Shown here one piece after another: positions 11,281-23,664 of a DNA stretch of 64,000 nucleotides; positions within the stretch are counted from its first letter, which is position 1, and every line of letters begins with the position of its first letter. This stretch comes from Lophius americanus (Eukaryota > Chordata > Actinopteri > Lophiiformes > Lophiidae): positions 1,557,001 to 1,621,000 of the forward strand of contig JBBDHG010000030.1 of the NCBI GenBank assembly GCA_037951165.1, given 5' to 3'. The position numbers and the translations under genes were made by a program. The notes beneath the pieces are model-generated. The model saw only the letters and a list, made by a program, of their open reading frames with translations, did no database searches and was not told the origin of the DNA.

Positions 11281-13779
11281 AGATACTAATTTGTTCAAAT
11301 AGCCTTTAATGGCCTTCTTTAGTCAAAAGCTCTTTTGTCTTTTTTCCGGCTCAATAGAAGCTCTTTCTTTGGTTTTCTAAACGGCTACAGCCTCAGCAGA
11401 TATCTCCTGAAGCTTTACTTTGTGCTTCCTCCTCAAGGACAAACCGCCACTATTCAAACTTGTTTTTATCAGCGGCCGATGACCTGCGAGCGGAGGTATC
11501 TTTATCTCCGCCACTCATCTCAAGGACATCCGCTCAGGCTCTCCACAGTCTGCTCCATCTCCATTTGTTGCCGCTGCTCAGAGCTATTAGCAACAGATTT
11601 CTGGCCGTGGTCTCCGACTATCAGCAGAAGAATCAAACACAGAGCAGTGGGAACGAGGCCAGAGCAGCCTGACGGCTCTACGGAGGAACCCCCAACTCCT
11701 GTAACTGAGTTATGTCTCACCTTCAGAGGTAATGGAGATGAATCAATGAGGGTGTCGATAAAAGCAATCATCAGAGAGTCCTGCCGATACCGAGCCTCTG
11801 AACAGTGGAGGGTCTCCTGTGAGTGTGTGTGTGTGTGTGTGTGTGTGCGTGTGTGTAAGGGGGGGCAAATACAATTTGTCATCAATTTGTGTAGATTGAT
11901 GTAAATTGGGTTTCCTCTCCATTCACTTACCTCTGGAGGTCACAGAGAATTGGGTTGGCATGAAAGTTATCGTCTGCCACTTTATTCATAACAGACAAAC
12001 TGTCTGTGTCAGCCCGACCCAAACGCCAGATCACTTCTAGGAGGATCGATAGAACCCAGAGTGAATCTCAAGGTGTCCAGATACAACAGACAGTCAAACA
12101 GTGACGATAATTAAACTCAATAGAGTAGAATCAAGGTAGAACAAGAGTAACAATGAAGACGTTTCCAGATGGTTAAATAAGCTTCTTTCAGTATTAAGCA
12201 ACTACTACTACTTATCTTAGTCCTAACTTGATTTATTGAGATTGGTTCATTTCTATTCCATAGGATATGTTCCATTTAATTACTTGGATTGGGTCCAAGG
12301 TAATTTAATGGAATTTATCCAACACAATTTATTAGGGCTGATTCAACTCAATTACTTGCATAAGTTCCAACCTTGTCTAAAAGGATCTGTCCAACTTGTT
12401 TTGTCAGAGTTAAATTACCCTGCTAAATGGAGTTTATCTGACTCAAGTAAATTAAGTCAACGTAAACATTAAATGATATATAATATAATAATATTGAATT
12501 AAAATTATATGCTACATTCTAGGAAATGGAGCGGCCAGTTTGTGGTGGTGATGTCACAGAACGGTCGATGACAAGCAGCGGTCAGACCTGAACGATCAGT
12601 AGTTGATAAAAGCTGTGTCGAAAAACTCCTGCAACCCTTGACTGGCACTGAGTGAAGGGATCTGCCTCAAGACATGTGAAGTAACACCAGCCTGACCCTG
12701 GGAACCTCCTCCCAGCATCATGTGTTTATCATGAGGACATCAGGAGTCAGCAAACAAAACAGGCATTGGCCTTAAAGTTTCTTTTATTCTTAGTTTTTGC
12801 TTGGTCATATTTTTTTATATATATGTATATATTTTTTTTTTATTTGACTGTTTTATTATTGTAGTGTTATTTTACTTTTACTGGTTTATTTATATAATAT
12901 TGGATTTTTTTTTTCCTTTTTCTGCCATCATTATTCACTTAATGCAATAATGACAATAACATATATTTATTACTATTATTATAATTGTATCATTATTGCC
13001 ATCACTACTTTGACAAAAGGCGAAAGATGCTGTGTCTGAAACTTGCCGGTATTTTGAAGAGGCTTCTGTTGTTTAAGATATTTCTATCTCAGCGGGATCA
13101 ACCTGGTAAAATGAAGGTGAGACAGCTCGAACAAACAAACATGGCTGATAACAGGACTTCCTCTGATGGGGGTCGTGACAGGAAGTAACCCTGAAGGTTG
13201 GAGAGAGACGCATCCGCTGAAAGAGCAGGAATCTGACGCGGGCCGAGAACAATGCCGCAGAGATCGGAAGCAAAGATGGACGCATGGAATGTTTCAGTCT
13301 CATAGGAAGCGAGACGTACCACAGAAGAAGAAGGAGGAGGCGGTAATGAGGGTGAAAGTTGATCAGGGGAGAAACACTTCACTAGTTAGAAAACAAATTC
13401 AACAAATGAATCTGCTGACCTCAGCAGCCTCTGGTTCTCAAACAGTGCATGACATCATCACATGACATCACAGCCCGGAGCTGCTGCTGATGTTTGTTTA
13501 CGCCCCGAGATATTTTTCCCTCATTAATCCAAGGCTTCATGTTGGATCAGTGGGTTTAAAATGTTCCTCAGGAGGACAGCTCTGGAGACACACTGACCCG
13601 GCGCCATCTTCTGGTCCACCTCTGCTCCTGCAGCAACAGATCTGAGGGAGTTTTTAGCTCTAGAAGCTTCAGGAATTGCATGAAATTCGGGCCTCAGATC
13701 ATATTTGGATAATTTCCATGCCGACAAACTCTGATCCAGTGATGGACTCAAAATATAATATACTCAAAATATACAGAAC
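11281..13779. other. Intergenic DNA without a recognisable gene
   Basis: It includes a (TG)n tract at 11822-11858, an AT-rich T-run segment at 12780-12980, and otherwise unique sequence. A 189-codon open frame at 11335-11904 runs through the TG microsatellite and has no family resemblance, so I do not call it a gene. Confidence 0.5.
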
Positions 13780-15060
13780 GAAAAAAGGCCACCTCTGATC
13801 ACGTTTGTCAGATTGAAGGACACCCTTTGAGACGATTTATCATGGGCGTATTAGATTACAATCTGTAATGTTTCTCCTTTTACGGGGGCTTCCAAAAGGA
13901 CGCTGTGTCATATTTGTCCACTTGGACATCCTAAGGAACCTTTGACGTGTTCGTCCATGACTATAGCGACTAAACGACCAGTTTATAGAGTTTTGTCCAA
14001 TAGTAAACATTCCAAAAGGGAACTTAATCCCCTGTTCATAAGATGAGCTTCAAAAGAGCAACTTGAAAAAAAACATGGTAGGGGACGCCTTTTCACGTTT
14101 TTCTAGTAGATGGACACCCTTGGGGACAAAAGTAGTGACATATGTTATAACCACTGAAGGGTTAAAACATATGTTTATTATTATATTATATAACAATCTA
14201 TCATGTTTTTTCCACTAGAAGTGCTTCCAAAAGGCACTGTATCACGTTTGTCCACTAGGACGCCCTGTGGACACATTGACGTGTTTGTCCACTCCTAGCG
14301 ACTAAAACGTCAATTGTTTTTGTGCTTCGTCTACCAGAAAGTCTTAAACTGAAGTTTAATTTATCACATTAATCAACTAAAAGAGCTTCAAAGTGGAAAC
14401 TTTTTAGGTTTGGACCACTGGAAAGGCAACTTAAGCAACAGTTTATTATGTTTTATCACATTTGCCCACCAGAAAGTCTTCCACAATGGCGCTGGAAAGC
14501 AACCAGAGAGGACAATTTACCATGTTTATACCGCGAATGGGGTTTTAAAACAACACTATATCACATTGTATCCACTGGAAAGGCATCACAGAGGACAATT
14601 AATCACATTTGTCCACAACCACATTTGGCGGAAACATTTCTGCATTTCCCAAACTGGAAGGATTCCAAAAAGACACGTTTTAACACCATAGTCCACTAAA
14701 AGTGTAGCTGAGAGGACATTTTATAGTGTAGGGCTTCCATAAGGCCACTGGAAATGTCTCACAGAGGTAACTAAATTACATTTGACAGTGATGAAGACAC
14801 CCTAGTGGACTAACTGACGTGTTTGTCCACCAATTACTCCAAAAGGGCATTTTATAGCGACGGTGGAGTAAAGGAGGACCGTAGAGGACATCACTGGAGG
14901 AGGTCAATCTTCTGGAAGGATGTCTTCCAGGACTACTTTTATCACTTTTGTCCACCAGCAGGGCTTCCTATTATCACCTAATCGCGTTTTAAGCAGAGGA
15001 AGGACGTCCCAGGGGACATTTTAGCGCATTATATTTACTGTAAAGCCAATAGGACACTGC
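13780..15060. repeat. Degenerate phased repeat built on TTTGTCCACT and CTTCCAAAAGG
   Basis: Over about 1.3 kb the words CACGTTTGTCCACT, GACGTGTTTGTCCACT, CACATTTGTCCACC, GCTTCCAAAAGG and AGAGGACA recur every 50-70 bp in diverged form. It looks like an old tandem array that has drifted, since no unit is exact. No coding frame is kept. Confidence 0.65.
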
Positions 15061-15779
15061 TCTCCTCGATCGCCGTCTTCCTCCCTCCTTACTGCTGACT
15101 CCTCTTCACTTTATCCTTCAGCCGTCCTGTAATCTGAGGAGGGGCTTTACACGACTAATCTCACTTGTCTGTCCTCTCTCTGCTTCTAAAGGACGTCACG
15201 TGGGACTTACTCCTCGTTGTCTCTTCCCCTTTCATCCCTCACGTCATTACTCACGTCATTTCTCCAACACGGCCCCTCCCGTTAAAACCAGCCTAAACGG
15301 CAGATACCGGGAGCAAACTGGACTCCAGATGAAAGTTTCCACACAGTTTCATTCGGAGCTTTGAAGTTTATTCATCGCCGTGGAAACAGCTGCTGTTAAA
15401 ACAAGCCCACCTTCAGCTGTAATGGTGGGGACCACCCTTCTCAAGAACAGTGTCACAGTTTGACAGCGTCTAGGGTTTGGTTGGAGTTCCTTTTCTTTTT
15501 TTTTAATGTTTAACAGTCCAGCAGATAAATGACTATCATGGCTTTATATTCCTGGAGCGTCACACGAAATGTGGCTAAAACACACGGGTCACAGCAGAAC
15601 CCTTCAAAATAGAGGGCGTAGAGTGTTAGTGGGTTCACACATAAAAGGTCAGCTCACATGTTAAAGGAACAGTTCGGTCTAAATTTCAGTCATCGTCCGA
15701 TCACCCTCATCCTCGTCAACGTCTCCGGAGTTCAAGGGTTAAACAGCTTTGAAGCGTTTTTTCAGAACAATTAAAAATG
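15061..15779. other. Unassigned intergenic sequence
   Basis: Unique-looking, moderate GC, and no gene or recognisable repeat. Confidence 0.45.
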
Positions 15780-16110
15780 ATGGACCTTTTCTTTCCTGTG
15801 AAATTAGGACTTTATTCTCATAACCTTTTTAAATGTTCTTACAAATGATGGTTTTATATCATCCAATATTGTTATTCTTTCATAAAATTATAACTTCATT
15901 CTTGGTATATTTCTAAAACGGATTCTTGTAAAATCATGATTTTTAATTCTTGCAATATTGGGATTTTTTTCCCTCATAAATTTTTTATTTCACCCTCATA
16001 TTTAAAAAAAATCCTGTAAAACTATTTATTTAATTCTTACGATATTTAAACTTTATTCCCATAATATTGGTGAACTTTTTGTGTAATATTTCTATCTCTT
16101 AAAAAAAAAG
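15780..16110. repeat. Degenerate AT-rich repeat (TTTATTCTCATAA type)
   Basis: Irregular repetition of a roughly 30-bp AT-rich theme such as GACTTTATTCTCATAA, TTATTCTTTCATAAAATTA and TTTATTCCCATAATATT. The same theme returns at 17490-17890. Confidence 0.6.
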
Positions 16111-16195
16111 ACTCTTATCATATACTTTCTTTGTCCTAATCGAAGCACCGGCTAGCCTTGACAGCCCGCACTCCCAGGATAAAAGTGTTAGCGTT

Positions 16196-16465
16196 CTGTC
16201 TGTCTGTATGCATGTATGTCTGCCTGCCTGTCTGTCTCTGGCTGTATGCCTGTCTGTATGCCTGCCTCTATGTCTCTCTCTGTCTGTATGTCTCCATCTG
16301 TCTGTTTGCCTGTCTGTCTGCCTACCTGCCTGTCTCACTCTATCTGCCTGTATGCCTGTCTGTCTGCCCGCCTCTATGTCTCTATCTGTCTGTCTGCCTG
16401 TCTGTCCGTCCGCCTGTCAGTCTCTCTGTAAACCTACAGACAGACAGACAGACAGGCGGTCTGTC
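16196..16465. repeat. (CTGT)n/(CTGC)n microsatellite with inverted end
   Basis: Tetranucleotide array of CTGT, CTGC and CTAT for about 235 bp, then about 16436-16455 carries ACAGACAGACAGACAGACAG, the complement of the array, so the end can fold back. The cysteine/leucine-rich frames on the plus strand are artefacts. Confidence 0.92.
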
Positions 16466-17489
16466 TCTCCTCTTTTTGGGAAAATACAAACGCTTACATC
16501 CTAGACACTTCAGCTTTAGAAAAAAATAATAATTATGTAAATAATATTTGGGTTTTTTTTTTAAATAACCTTAAAATTCAATAAATTTGCAACAAAACTT
16601 GGAAACCTTTGAACATCTTGTGAAACAGTTAACAAAAAAACAAAACATGGTGGACCGCTGGTTAATTAATTACATAGTACAATGAATTAATTCACTTAAA
16701 TTATGAGCCTGAGTCATTTTTGTAATATGACATCACTTTTCATGACATCACTTTTCATGACATCACTTTTGAACCAACGGCGTTGAGTGATCAAGAAGAG
16801 TTCCAAGAGTTTGAGTCTCAGACACTCTTTTACTCCAGACTGTCCGTCAACGTGAAGATGAAGGTGATGAAGAGCTACTATTAGTCCTTTTAGGTGTACT
16901 GCTCCTTTAAATCTCTTCCAAATCCTATCAAGAATGCAGTATTTCTTTAGTTATTGCACATATTGCACTCGTGCACAGCATCCAAAAGAGAGAACGAATG
17001 AATTAAAACAAATAGAATTATGTTTGCTAGTTTTTCCTCCCTGAGAAAATAAAAACACAGACTTACAGAAGATGTTTCTTTAGTGGCTCATTAGTAATTC
17101 ATGTTCCTTTGATCATTTCCTCTCAACTTTCGTCTCGTTCACCGCGGTGGTTTGAAGCCAAAAAAACAGGATGGGGATTAAATATTTAAAATAAACACAA
17201 GCACACAATCAGTTGAATATGATAAACCTGCAAACACACGAGTCGGCAGGATCAGAGGTCAGAGGTCACGCCACCTGTCACACAGTTTAAAACACAATAT
17301 TAATACTGTCCATCATACAGAAGCACCTTTGTAATACTTGCAATGCGTTTATCTGATAGATAGATATTTTTCTAGTCCCTCTCTGTTGGATGTAACGATG
17401 CTGAACGATGATTTAAGAGGCAGAATCTCGCCGCCATCCCACGACACGTGAACGTATGGCGGCGAAGCAGAGCCACGGCAAGAAGGTTT
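16466..17489. other. Intergenic, includes a 3x short repeat
   Basis: At 16729-16775 the 16-bp unit ATGACATCACTTTTC occurs three times. Otherwise AT-rich sequence with no gene. Confidence 0.5.
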
Positions 17490-17890
17490 TGTAATAAAAT
17501 GGAACATTTTGAGAATAAAGTCATACTGTGAGAACAAATATGGAATTTTACCATCATTCTTTGTTGTAATAACGTGATTTGTTTTCCCTCCCCAGAATTA
17601 TTCTTGGAAGATTTCAGCGTCTTTTCTTGTAAAAACTGATTTTATTCCTGAAATATTTCTTTACTTTTCAATTAAAATGACAATGAAATTCTTGCATTAT
17701 GACTTTTTTCCAAGCAAACCTTGCAACTTGGAATATTTACATTTTTCAGGTGAGATTATGAATTTTTATTTGAAATATTATGGTTTGCCTTCTCATAAAA
17801 TAAACTTTTGTAATATTTCAAGTTTTATTTCTTTTGTAAGATTCTGACTTTATTCTTCAGAGTTGCATAGTTTTAACTTTTTCTGAAAGT
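17490..17890. repeat. Degenerate AT-rich repeat, second tract
   Basis: Same theme as 15780-16110 (TAATATTTCAAGTTTTATT, GATTCTGACTTTATTCTTC, ATTTTTATTTGAAATATTA). The 1.4 kb spacer between the tracts contains the CTGT array. Confidence 0.55.
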
Positions 17891-18184
17891 GGCTGTGATA
17901 CTCCGTCATACTAGAACTCAACATGTAAGACTGGACCTGGTTCCGGTCCGCCTGTGGATCTCCTGCTGGTTTAGATTATGGTCCTTTAACCCGCACTAGA
18001 TGAGATATCAGTGATGGGGGGCGAGGAGAAGACAGGCGATGTCACCTGATCCCGCCTCCCAGTCAGACCGGACCCTCCTCATATGTCCACGTCTAGACCG
18101 TCTCTCCAGAACCTACAGTACCTACAGAACCTATGACACATGATTCACAGTGACGATCCTCTGTAAATAGAGGAGGTTCATATT
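17891..18184. other. Unassigned intergenic sequence
   Basis: No gene or repeat recognised. Confidence 0.4.
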
Positions 18185-18242
18185 AATGGGATGTTGATGA
18201 TGATGATGATGATCGTGATGACGATGTTGTAGATGATGTTGG

Positions 18243-18281
<39 letters not shown>

Positions 18282-18742
18282 GGATGAGGATGAGGATGTT
18301 GATGTTGACAATGATGATAATCGTGGTGATGGTGATGATGATGGTGGGTATGATTTTGTTGATGGTTATGATAGTGATGGTGATGATGATGATGATGATG
18401 GAGATGATGATGATGATGCTAATGATGATGATGAGGATGTTGATGTTGATGATGATGAGGGTTGGGATGATTTTGTTGATGGTTATGATAGTGATGGTGA
18501 TGGTGATGATGATGATGATGATGATGATGAAGATGATGATGATGATGATGATGGTGATGCTGTTGCTGATGATGATGATGTTGATGTTGATGATGATGAT
18601 GATGATGATGATGAGGGTTGGGATGATTTTGTTGATGGTTATGATAGTGATGGTGATGGTAATGATGATGATGATGAGGATGGTGATGGTGATGCTGATG
18701 GTGAGATGATGGTGATGATGTTGATGATAATCGTGGTGATGG

Positions 18743-18777
<35 letters not shown>

Positions 18778-18885
18778 GTGATGCTGTTGCTGATGGTGAT
18801 GATGTTGATGATGATGATGATGATGAGGATTGGGATGATTTTGTTGATGGTTATGATAGTGATGGTGATGGTGATGGTGATGGTA

Positions 18886-18918
<33 letters not shown>

Positions 18919-19095
18919 GTGATGGTGATGCTGATGGTGAGATGATGGTGATGATGTTGATGATGATGATAATCGTGGTGATGGTGATGATGAGGGTTGG
19001 GATGATTTTGTTGATGGTTATGATAGTAATGGTGATGGTAATGATGATGATGATGATGGTGATGCCGATGGTGAGATGATGATGATGATGAAAGA
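18185..19095. repeat. (GAT)n array with embedded higher-order block
   Basis: About 900 bp of GATGAT triplets with GGT, GAG and GCT variants. A longer non-simple block around TTGGGATGATTTTGTTGATG and GTTATGATAGTGATGGTGAT recurs at about 18345, 18465, 18615, 18830 and 19000. This shows duplication of larger segments as well as triplet slippage. Open frames on both strands (poly-Met or poly-Ile) are artefacts. Confidence 0.93.
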
Positions 19096-19204
19096 ACTCA
19101 GTGCAGATCTCCATAAAGCACTGATCCAGCAGGATTCTATATCAGGACAGCATCTCAGGGGGGACGACTCGGACGTTCTCGTCATGTGATTGACATTTAC
19201 GACA

Positions 19205-19335
19205 CGTATTAAAGGTGCAGTCTGTAAAATGTAGAAGTATCCCTTTGAATAAACGGCATATACAGTACGCTGATACGGAAATACTTTGCCTGTAAATAAG
19301 TGTCACTGGCTAACTTGTTCCAACCTGGCGGGTGA
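19205..19335 (+). repeat. Copy 2 of the AGGTGCAGTC repeat family
   Basis: Starts AAAGGTGCAGTCTGTAAAAT, then GTATCCCTTTGAATAAACGG, parallel to the copy at 10080. The right boundary is uncertain. Confidence 0.65.
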
Positions 19336-19799
19336 AGGAGAACCTCTCGCAGCACCTCTCCTCTCCCGGCCACTGGCCATTCACATTCCACCGGCTGCAT
19401 CGCCTCCACAGCTGGACGGGGCGAGGGGGGCTTGCAGCCATTATAAACGCGATCAATAAGTTCCCGGTGAAACGTTACCCAAGCCCGCAGAATCACCGAG
19501 AGTCCAGTCGCAAAAAAAAAGGTAATTAGTTTGGCTAAAAGCTGTATTGAGGCTCGGAGCTGCTGGTGATTTTATAAAGGCGGCAAAATGATTGGATGGC
19601 TGAAATCGATCTACACTCAGGTGGGGGGATATCCTTCAGCTTCTGTGGGGCGCTAATGGGTCAACAGAATCAACACGAAGCGAACCTGTGAACTTTGGTG
19701 CGGACCCTCCAGTGTGACAGCGCCCCCCAATGGCAGCAGCTCCAGAGATTTTTAAACATGATCTCATCTCCAAACCATAAAGGGATTCAAACTCACGAC

Positions 19800-20150
19800 T
19801 CCAGCCTGAATGGCTGGAGTATCAGCGGTGATGAAGGTGTATAGTTCCGTCATGGCGAACAGAGCGCTGAGTCATGAGGATGTAGACATCAGACAGCCGG
19901 ACGGAGCTGAGCTGTCCAGCCACCGCCGGGTGAAGTGGATCGGGCATCAAACCGGGACGCCTCCCTTTGGAGGTTCTCCAGGTACGACCGATTGGGAGGA
20001 GACCCAGACTGGCTACAGGGCTGGAAAGACCTCCGGGTCTGTGGGAAGAGCTGGAGTGAGTTGCTGGGGGGTGTTTGGACCCTGCTTGGCGATCCAACCA
20101 CAGATAAGTGGAAGAAAACAGAACGATGGTTGGAATTCAGATTGACTGGT
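19800..20150 (+). mobile_element. Non-LTR retrotransposon 3' end fragment
   Basis: Contains CCGGGACGCCTCCCTTTGGA, GAGGAGACCCAGACTGGCTA, AGAGCTGGAGTGAGTTGCTG and the terminal word CAGATAAGTGGAAGAAAACA. This is the order found at the 3' end of a widespread fish LINE whose RT tail ends in a GGATAAGCGGAAGAAAATGG-like stretch. It abuts the 3' end of phospho1 and may form part of its 3' UTR region. Confidence 0.65.
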
Positions 20151-20212
20151 TGGTCCGGGGCGGGGAAGATAAAATCATGCACATCCTGCTGCTGACCCAG
20201 TTGGGTGAGACC

Positions 20213-20980
20213 TCATCTCTCCTCTATGACTTTCTTCAGGCAGCCCACGATGTCCTCGCCGCTGACCCAGGGAACTACGTTTGCCTTGAATCTGGAGGTG
20301 TGGGCCTGGAGCAGCCTGTGCATGGGGAAGTCCCTCCTGGGAAACGCCGTGTCCCGCGGACCGAGAGCCAGAGAGGGACAAACATCATTGCCACCGTCTC
20401 CAATGTAGAACACCCTCTGGAAGGGGGCGCCGCCGCGATCCTTCTGCCGCGCCGCCACATGGTCCCGAAGGATCACCTCCTTGCACATGTTGTCAGGACA
20501 GACGGAGCATGAGTGGGAGTGGAAAGGAAGCAGCGCCAGCTGGCCGCTCGCATTAAAACTTGCGGGGTTGGTGAAGATCTTCTGGAAAAGGTGGCGTGCC
20601 CCGGCGTGCTCCAGCCACGTCTCGATGAAGAACATGTTGGCGTCCGAGACCACCACCAGCTCAAAGTCCTCCCTGTGGCTCCGCAGGAACTCAAAGAGGT
20701 TCAGGAGGCCGGGCGCCGGCGGGATCTTCTCTACCGTGGCTTGGATGGCGTCCTTGGACACGCCCTGCTCCGCCATGTAGATCAGGACCTTCTGCATGTG
20801 CTCGTTGTAGTGCCCCTCCCTGTAGCTGTTCTTCAGCCAATCAGGGAGGTGCCCGCCTGGCAGAGCTTGCACCACCGCGTCATCGCTGCTCTCGTTGATG
20901 ATGGTCTCGTCAAAGTCAAAGAACACCAGGAAGCGCTGCGGCGGTAGCGGCGCAGCACGGGTCAGGTTTGATGACATCAT
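20213..20980 (-). CDS. phospho1: Phosphoethanolamine/phosphocholine phosphatase 1
   Basis: Intact 255-residue single-exon reading frame, close to the roughly 267 residues of the mammalian protein. It is a HAD-superfamily phosphatase: motif I is DFDET (Asp22 nucleophile, Asp24 acid/base), motif II carries Ser112 in VVVSDAN, and the metal-binding motif is GDGGND (Asp195, Asp199). Family-specific blocks HSHSCSVCPDNMCK (155-167) and AFPRRDFPMHRL (212-223) are present. In vertebrates the enzyme releases phosphate from phosphoethanolamine and phosphocholine in matrix vesicles and supports bone and cartilage mineralisation. It has no signal peptide or membrane segment. The first ATG at 20980 is used; a second ATG follows directly. 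Twelve bases upstream (20993-20994) is an AG after a pyrimidine-rich stretch, so a 5' UTR intron is likely. The paralogue phospho2 is less likely, given the N-terminal block and brca1 synteny. Confidence 0.93.
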   Translation of the reverse strand: MMSSNLTRAAPLPPQRFLVFFDFDETIINESSDDAVVQALPGGHLPDWLKNSYREGHYNEHMQKVLIYMAEQGVSKDAIQATVEKIPPAPGLLNLFEFLRSHREDFELVVVSDANMFFIETWLEHAGARHLFQKIFTNPASFNASGQLALLPFHSHSCSVCPDNMCKEVILRDHVAARQKDRGGAPFQRVFYIGDGGNDVCPSLALGPRDTAFPRRDFPMHRLLQAHTSRFKANVVPWVSGEDIVGCLKKVIEER

Positions 20981-21725
20981 CTTCGACCCACCCTAAGGAG
21001 AAGAGCGAGAAAATGTGTCAGTTCGTCTTCATCAAGGATACAGAGGAGTAATCCGGATACTTCTCTTCTTCTCTGATTATTTCTGTGGAATTAGTTAATG
21101 ACTTGATGATTGTTGAATGATTATTTATTTATTTATTTAATTATTTATTTGTTTGTTTATTTGTTTATTTATTTCAAAGGAATTTCTCATTTTATAAGAT
21201 TTTTGAGAAATAATTATCTCAATAACTATAATTAACTTATAATATATATATAATTAACTTTTGATATATTTAATACAATAAATCAAAAACAAAAAATACA
21301 TAAAAATGAATAATAACCATTTGTAATTCATAACTATTTATTTTAGAGCTAGTTTTCATAGTAGTTTCGTTACTTAACTGTTTAGTAAATTTAGTTATTT
21401 TTTGAGACACAGGGAAAAAAGATTTTTATTCAAATTAAGAATCAATTATTTTGAAAATCTTATTTATTATTTTCGATCATATTTTTTGAATTAGATGGTA
21501 AAAACTAGCATTCAGAGAATATTATTAAATATTTTTAAGATTGTTTAGTGTGGGGAAGGTTCTCAAGGATCTCATGAAAAGTAAAAAACCCTGTAAAGTG
21601 GGACCAGTGGGAAGATTCCACCTGAATAGAGACGCGTGATCTGAGAAACCATCACAGACAAACCCACGACGCAGAATTTTAGAGTCTGTCTCCATCTTCA
21701 GAAACAGGAAGTTGACTCCTAGGTC
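20981..21725. other. AT-rich sequence upstream of phospho1
   Basis: A likely splice acceptor for phospho1 at 20993-20994 (minus strand), then strongly AT-rich DNA with ATTTATTTATTT runs near 21122-21170. No upstream exon or promoter of phospho1 could be placed here. Confidence 0.5.
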
Positions 21726-21729
21726 TCAG

Positions 21730-22170
21730 CAGAAGCACCCTGTGTCCGAAAAACAAGCAGGAATTCCAGAAGGGATCCATCAGTCTGGGAAGGGTTCCAA
21801 AGCTCTTTCTAAGGTTCTGGGGCGCCACGGATCCACAGCGGGACACATTATCTACACATGAAGAAGACGATCTCCAAGACCACGATGAAGGTTCACTCAG
21901 GGAATCACAAAAAAAAAAAACTTAGGAACTGCCTCCCTCAGCTCAATAAAGGTCAGAGGTCATGGCTCTGTGCAGTCCAATCTAAATCTTTGGTCTACAC
22001 AAATTCTTCAGGCGACCGCACAAACGGTCAAATGCTGAAGAACTGGCACAAAGTCAGCGCACCAGCTGTTGCATCCTCTGTGAACGACCTCCAAAGAAAC
22101 GTTGTCTGTACCGTCCCTGGAAGATTCCTGTGTTTGAAGGTTCGTGCAACTCCAGCGACTAGAGCGTGAT
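21730..22170 (+). mobile_element. Tc1-like transposase pseudogene fragment
   Basis: Relics of the N-terminal transposase region: CCATCAGTCTGGGAAGGGTT, ACATTATCTACACATGAAGA and AGGTTCACTCAGGGAATCAC, also found in the copies at 52880-53300 and 59240-59600. An A-run at 21908-21920 and many stops break the frame. A few bases further on (22465-22530) CAGTTCTGCGAAGAAGAGTG and GTCAAAATTC may be a detached later part. Confidence 0.65.
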
Positions 22171-22218
22171 CGCAGTAAAAGACCCAGGTGAACACGGGTC
22201 AGACCTTCGTACCGGATG

Positions 22219-22256
22219 TAGTACATGTAGTACATGTAGTACATGTGGTACATGAA
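22219..22256. repeat. Short GTAGTACAT repeat
   Basis: The 10-bp unit GTAGTACATG occurs about three and a half times with one substitution. Confidence 0.8.
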
Positions 22257-23660
22257 GTCCATCGGGTCAGACTTTAAGAAGGACTTGCCCAAATAGGTCA
22301 TTCAGTTGGGAGAAAGAAAAGCCTTACAGTAGAACCTCACACGGTTCTAACTCAGGCCCTCAAAATGAAAGTTCTGGAGCGGTCTAGTGGACGTCTGGAC
22401 CTGACCGGCACTGAGATGCTGTGTTTGGACCTGAAAGGATCAGTTCATGCCCACGAAGCCTCCAATCAGTCGGCTCTAGTGCAGTTCTGCGAAGAAGAGT
22501 GGGTCAAAATTCAATTTCATCAGGGATGTCAGAACCTGATCTCCGGTCCACAGAGGCGTCTGTTTGCAGACGCTGCTGCTGAAATCAGAACTTCTAGATG
22601 TTCAGCTTTAAGTCTTTTACGTTAAATCAAAGATTCCACTTTGAGGCCTAAATCCTTCCTACAGGTTCCAAGTGTAGAATATGTAAATAGGGCGGTTCTG
22701 TTTACCGCCGGCGCTCATGTTTGCTCCTCTTATGGCGAAGGTATGCTCTCCTGACTCAACACGCAGACGACGGCGGAGCAGCTGACCTTCTGACGTGTCG
22801 ACCGGGGGGACGTGGATCTGATCCCAGATCTGGAAGCTTTAAATGTCTGGTTGTTTTCCTAAAGGAACGGAGGAATGTTTTGTTTGGAAAACTGTGAGGA
22901 GGAGGAGGAGGAGGAGGAGGAGGAGGAGGAGGAGTGTTCAGTCACTGAGAGGAAGATACTTTCCTCACAACATTTGCATGGAAACTGCTATGTTTCCATG
23001 ACAACAGGGTGACGGCAACTTTGGTTTGATTTATTAAACTGTTAGAATATTTAAACACGTTGGTATTTCCTCTCTGCTGCCGGGGATCCCGGTCCCAGAG
23101 GTTCTAGACCCGCTTCATACTATCTGGACCTCGGTCTGCTGACCGCTTTTGATCCTGGCCAGTTGCTGTTTCTCAGAAATTCAGGATGTATTTTAACCTC
23201 CCTGGTTTTGCGTTACGACCAGTATCACATACCGCAGAGAGGCTCTGTCTGTAACCCGGTCCGTAACTGAACCTGTACAGACGTGAACCTGTGGACCGGG
23301 GTCAGGAGCCAATCTGTTCAGTTGTGAAGCAGGAAGTTTGGAACATTTCTACTCCGACCAAGATGAACGTGATTCTGATCCGTTTGCTCGGACCACATCT
23401 GGCGCTGAAACTTAAAGCTTTTATGCTGAAATTGTATTTATTTAATCATTATATTTATTTGTTTTTATTTGTTGTTTTCTTTTATTTCCATCCCTTATAT
23501 ATTTTTTTATTCCCTTTTTCTAAGACTTTATTTCAGTATAATTATTATTTACATGTTCCTATTTAACTCATTTTCATCCATGTTAGTACTTCATTCATTT
23601 ATTTATTTACTTGATGGTGTTTGTTTGTTGATTGTTAATGTGTTTACAGAATTACATACA
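22257..23660. other. Intergenic DNA, includes (AGG)n
   Basis: It holds a possible Tc1 remnant near 22465-22530, an (AGG)n tract at 22892-22934, and an AT-rich segment at 23430-23620. No gene could be supported. Confidence 0.5.
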
Positions 23661-23664
23661 CAAA

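Noticed and set aside
11335..11904. 189-codon plus-strand frame
   Set aside because: Crosses a (TG)n microsatellite, has no recognisable domain and no splice or promoter support.
16158..16529. Cysteine-rich plus-strand frames
   Set aside because: Translation of the CTGT/CTGC microsatellite, not a toxin or knottin gene.
18233..18945. Long methionine-rich open frames
   Set aside because: They are the GAT/ATG triplet array read in frame; no unique sequence or splice context.
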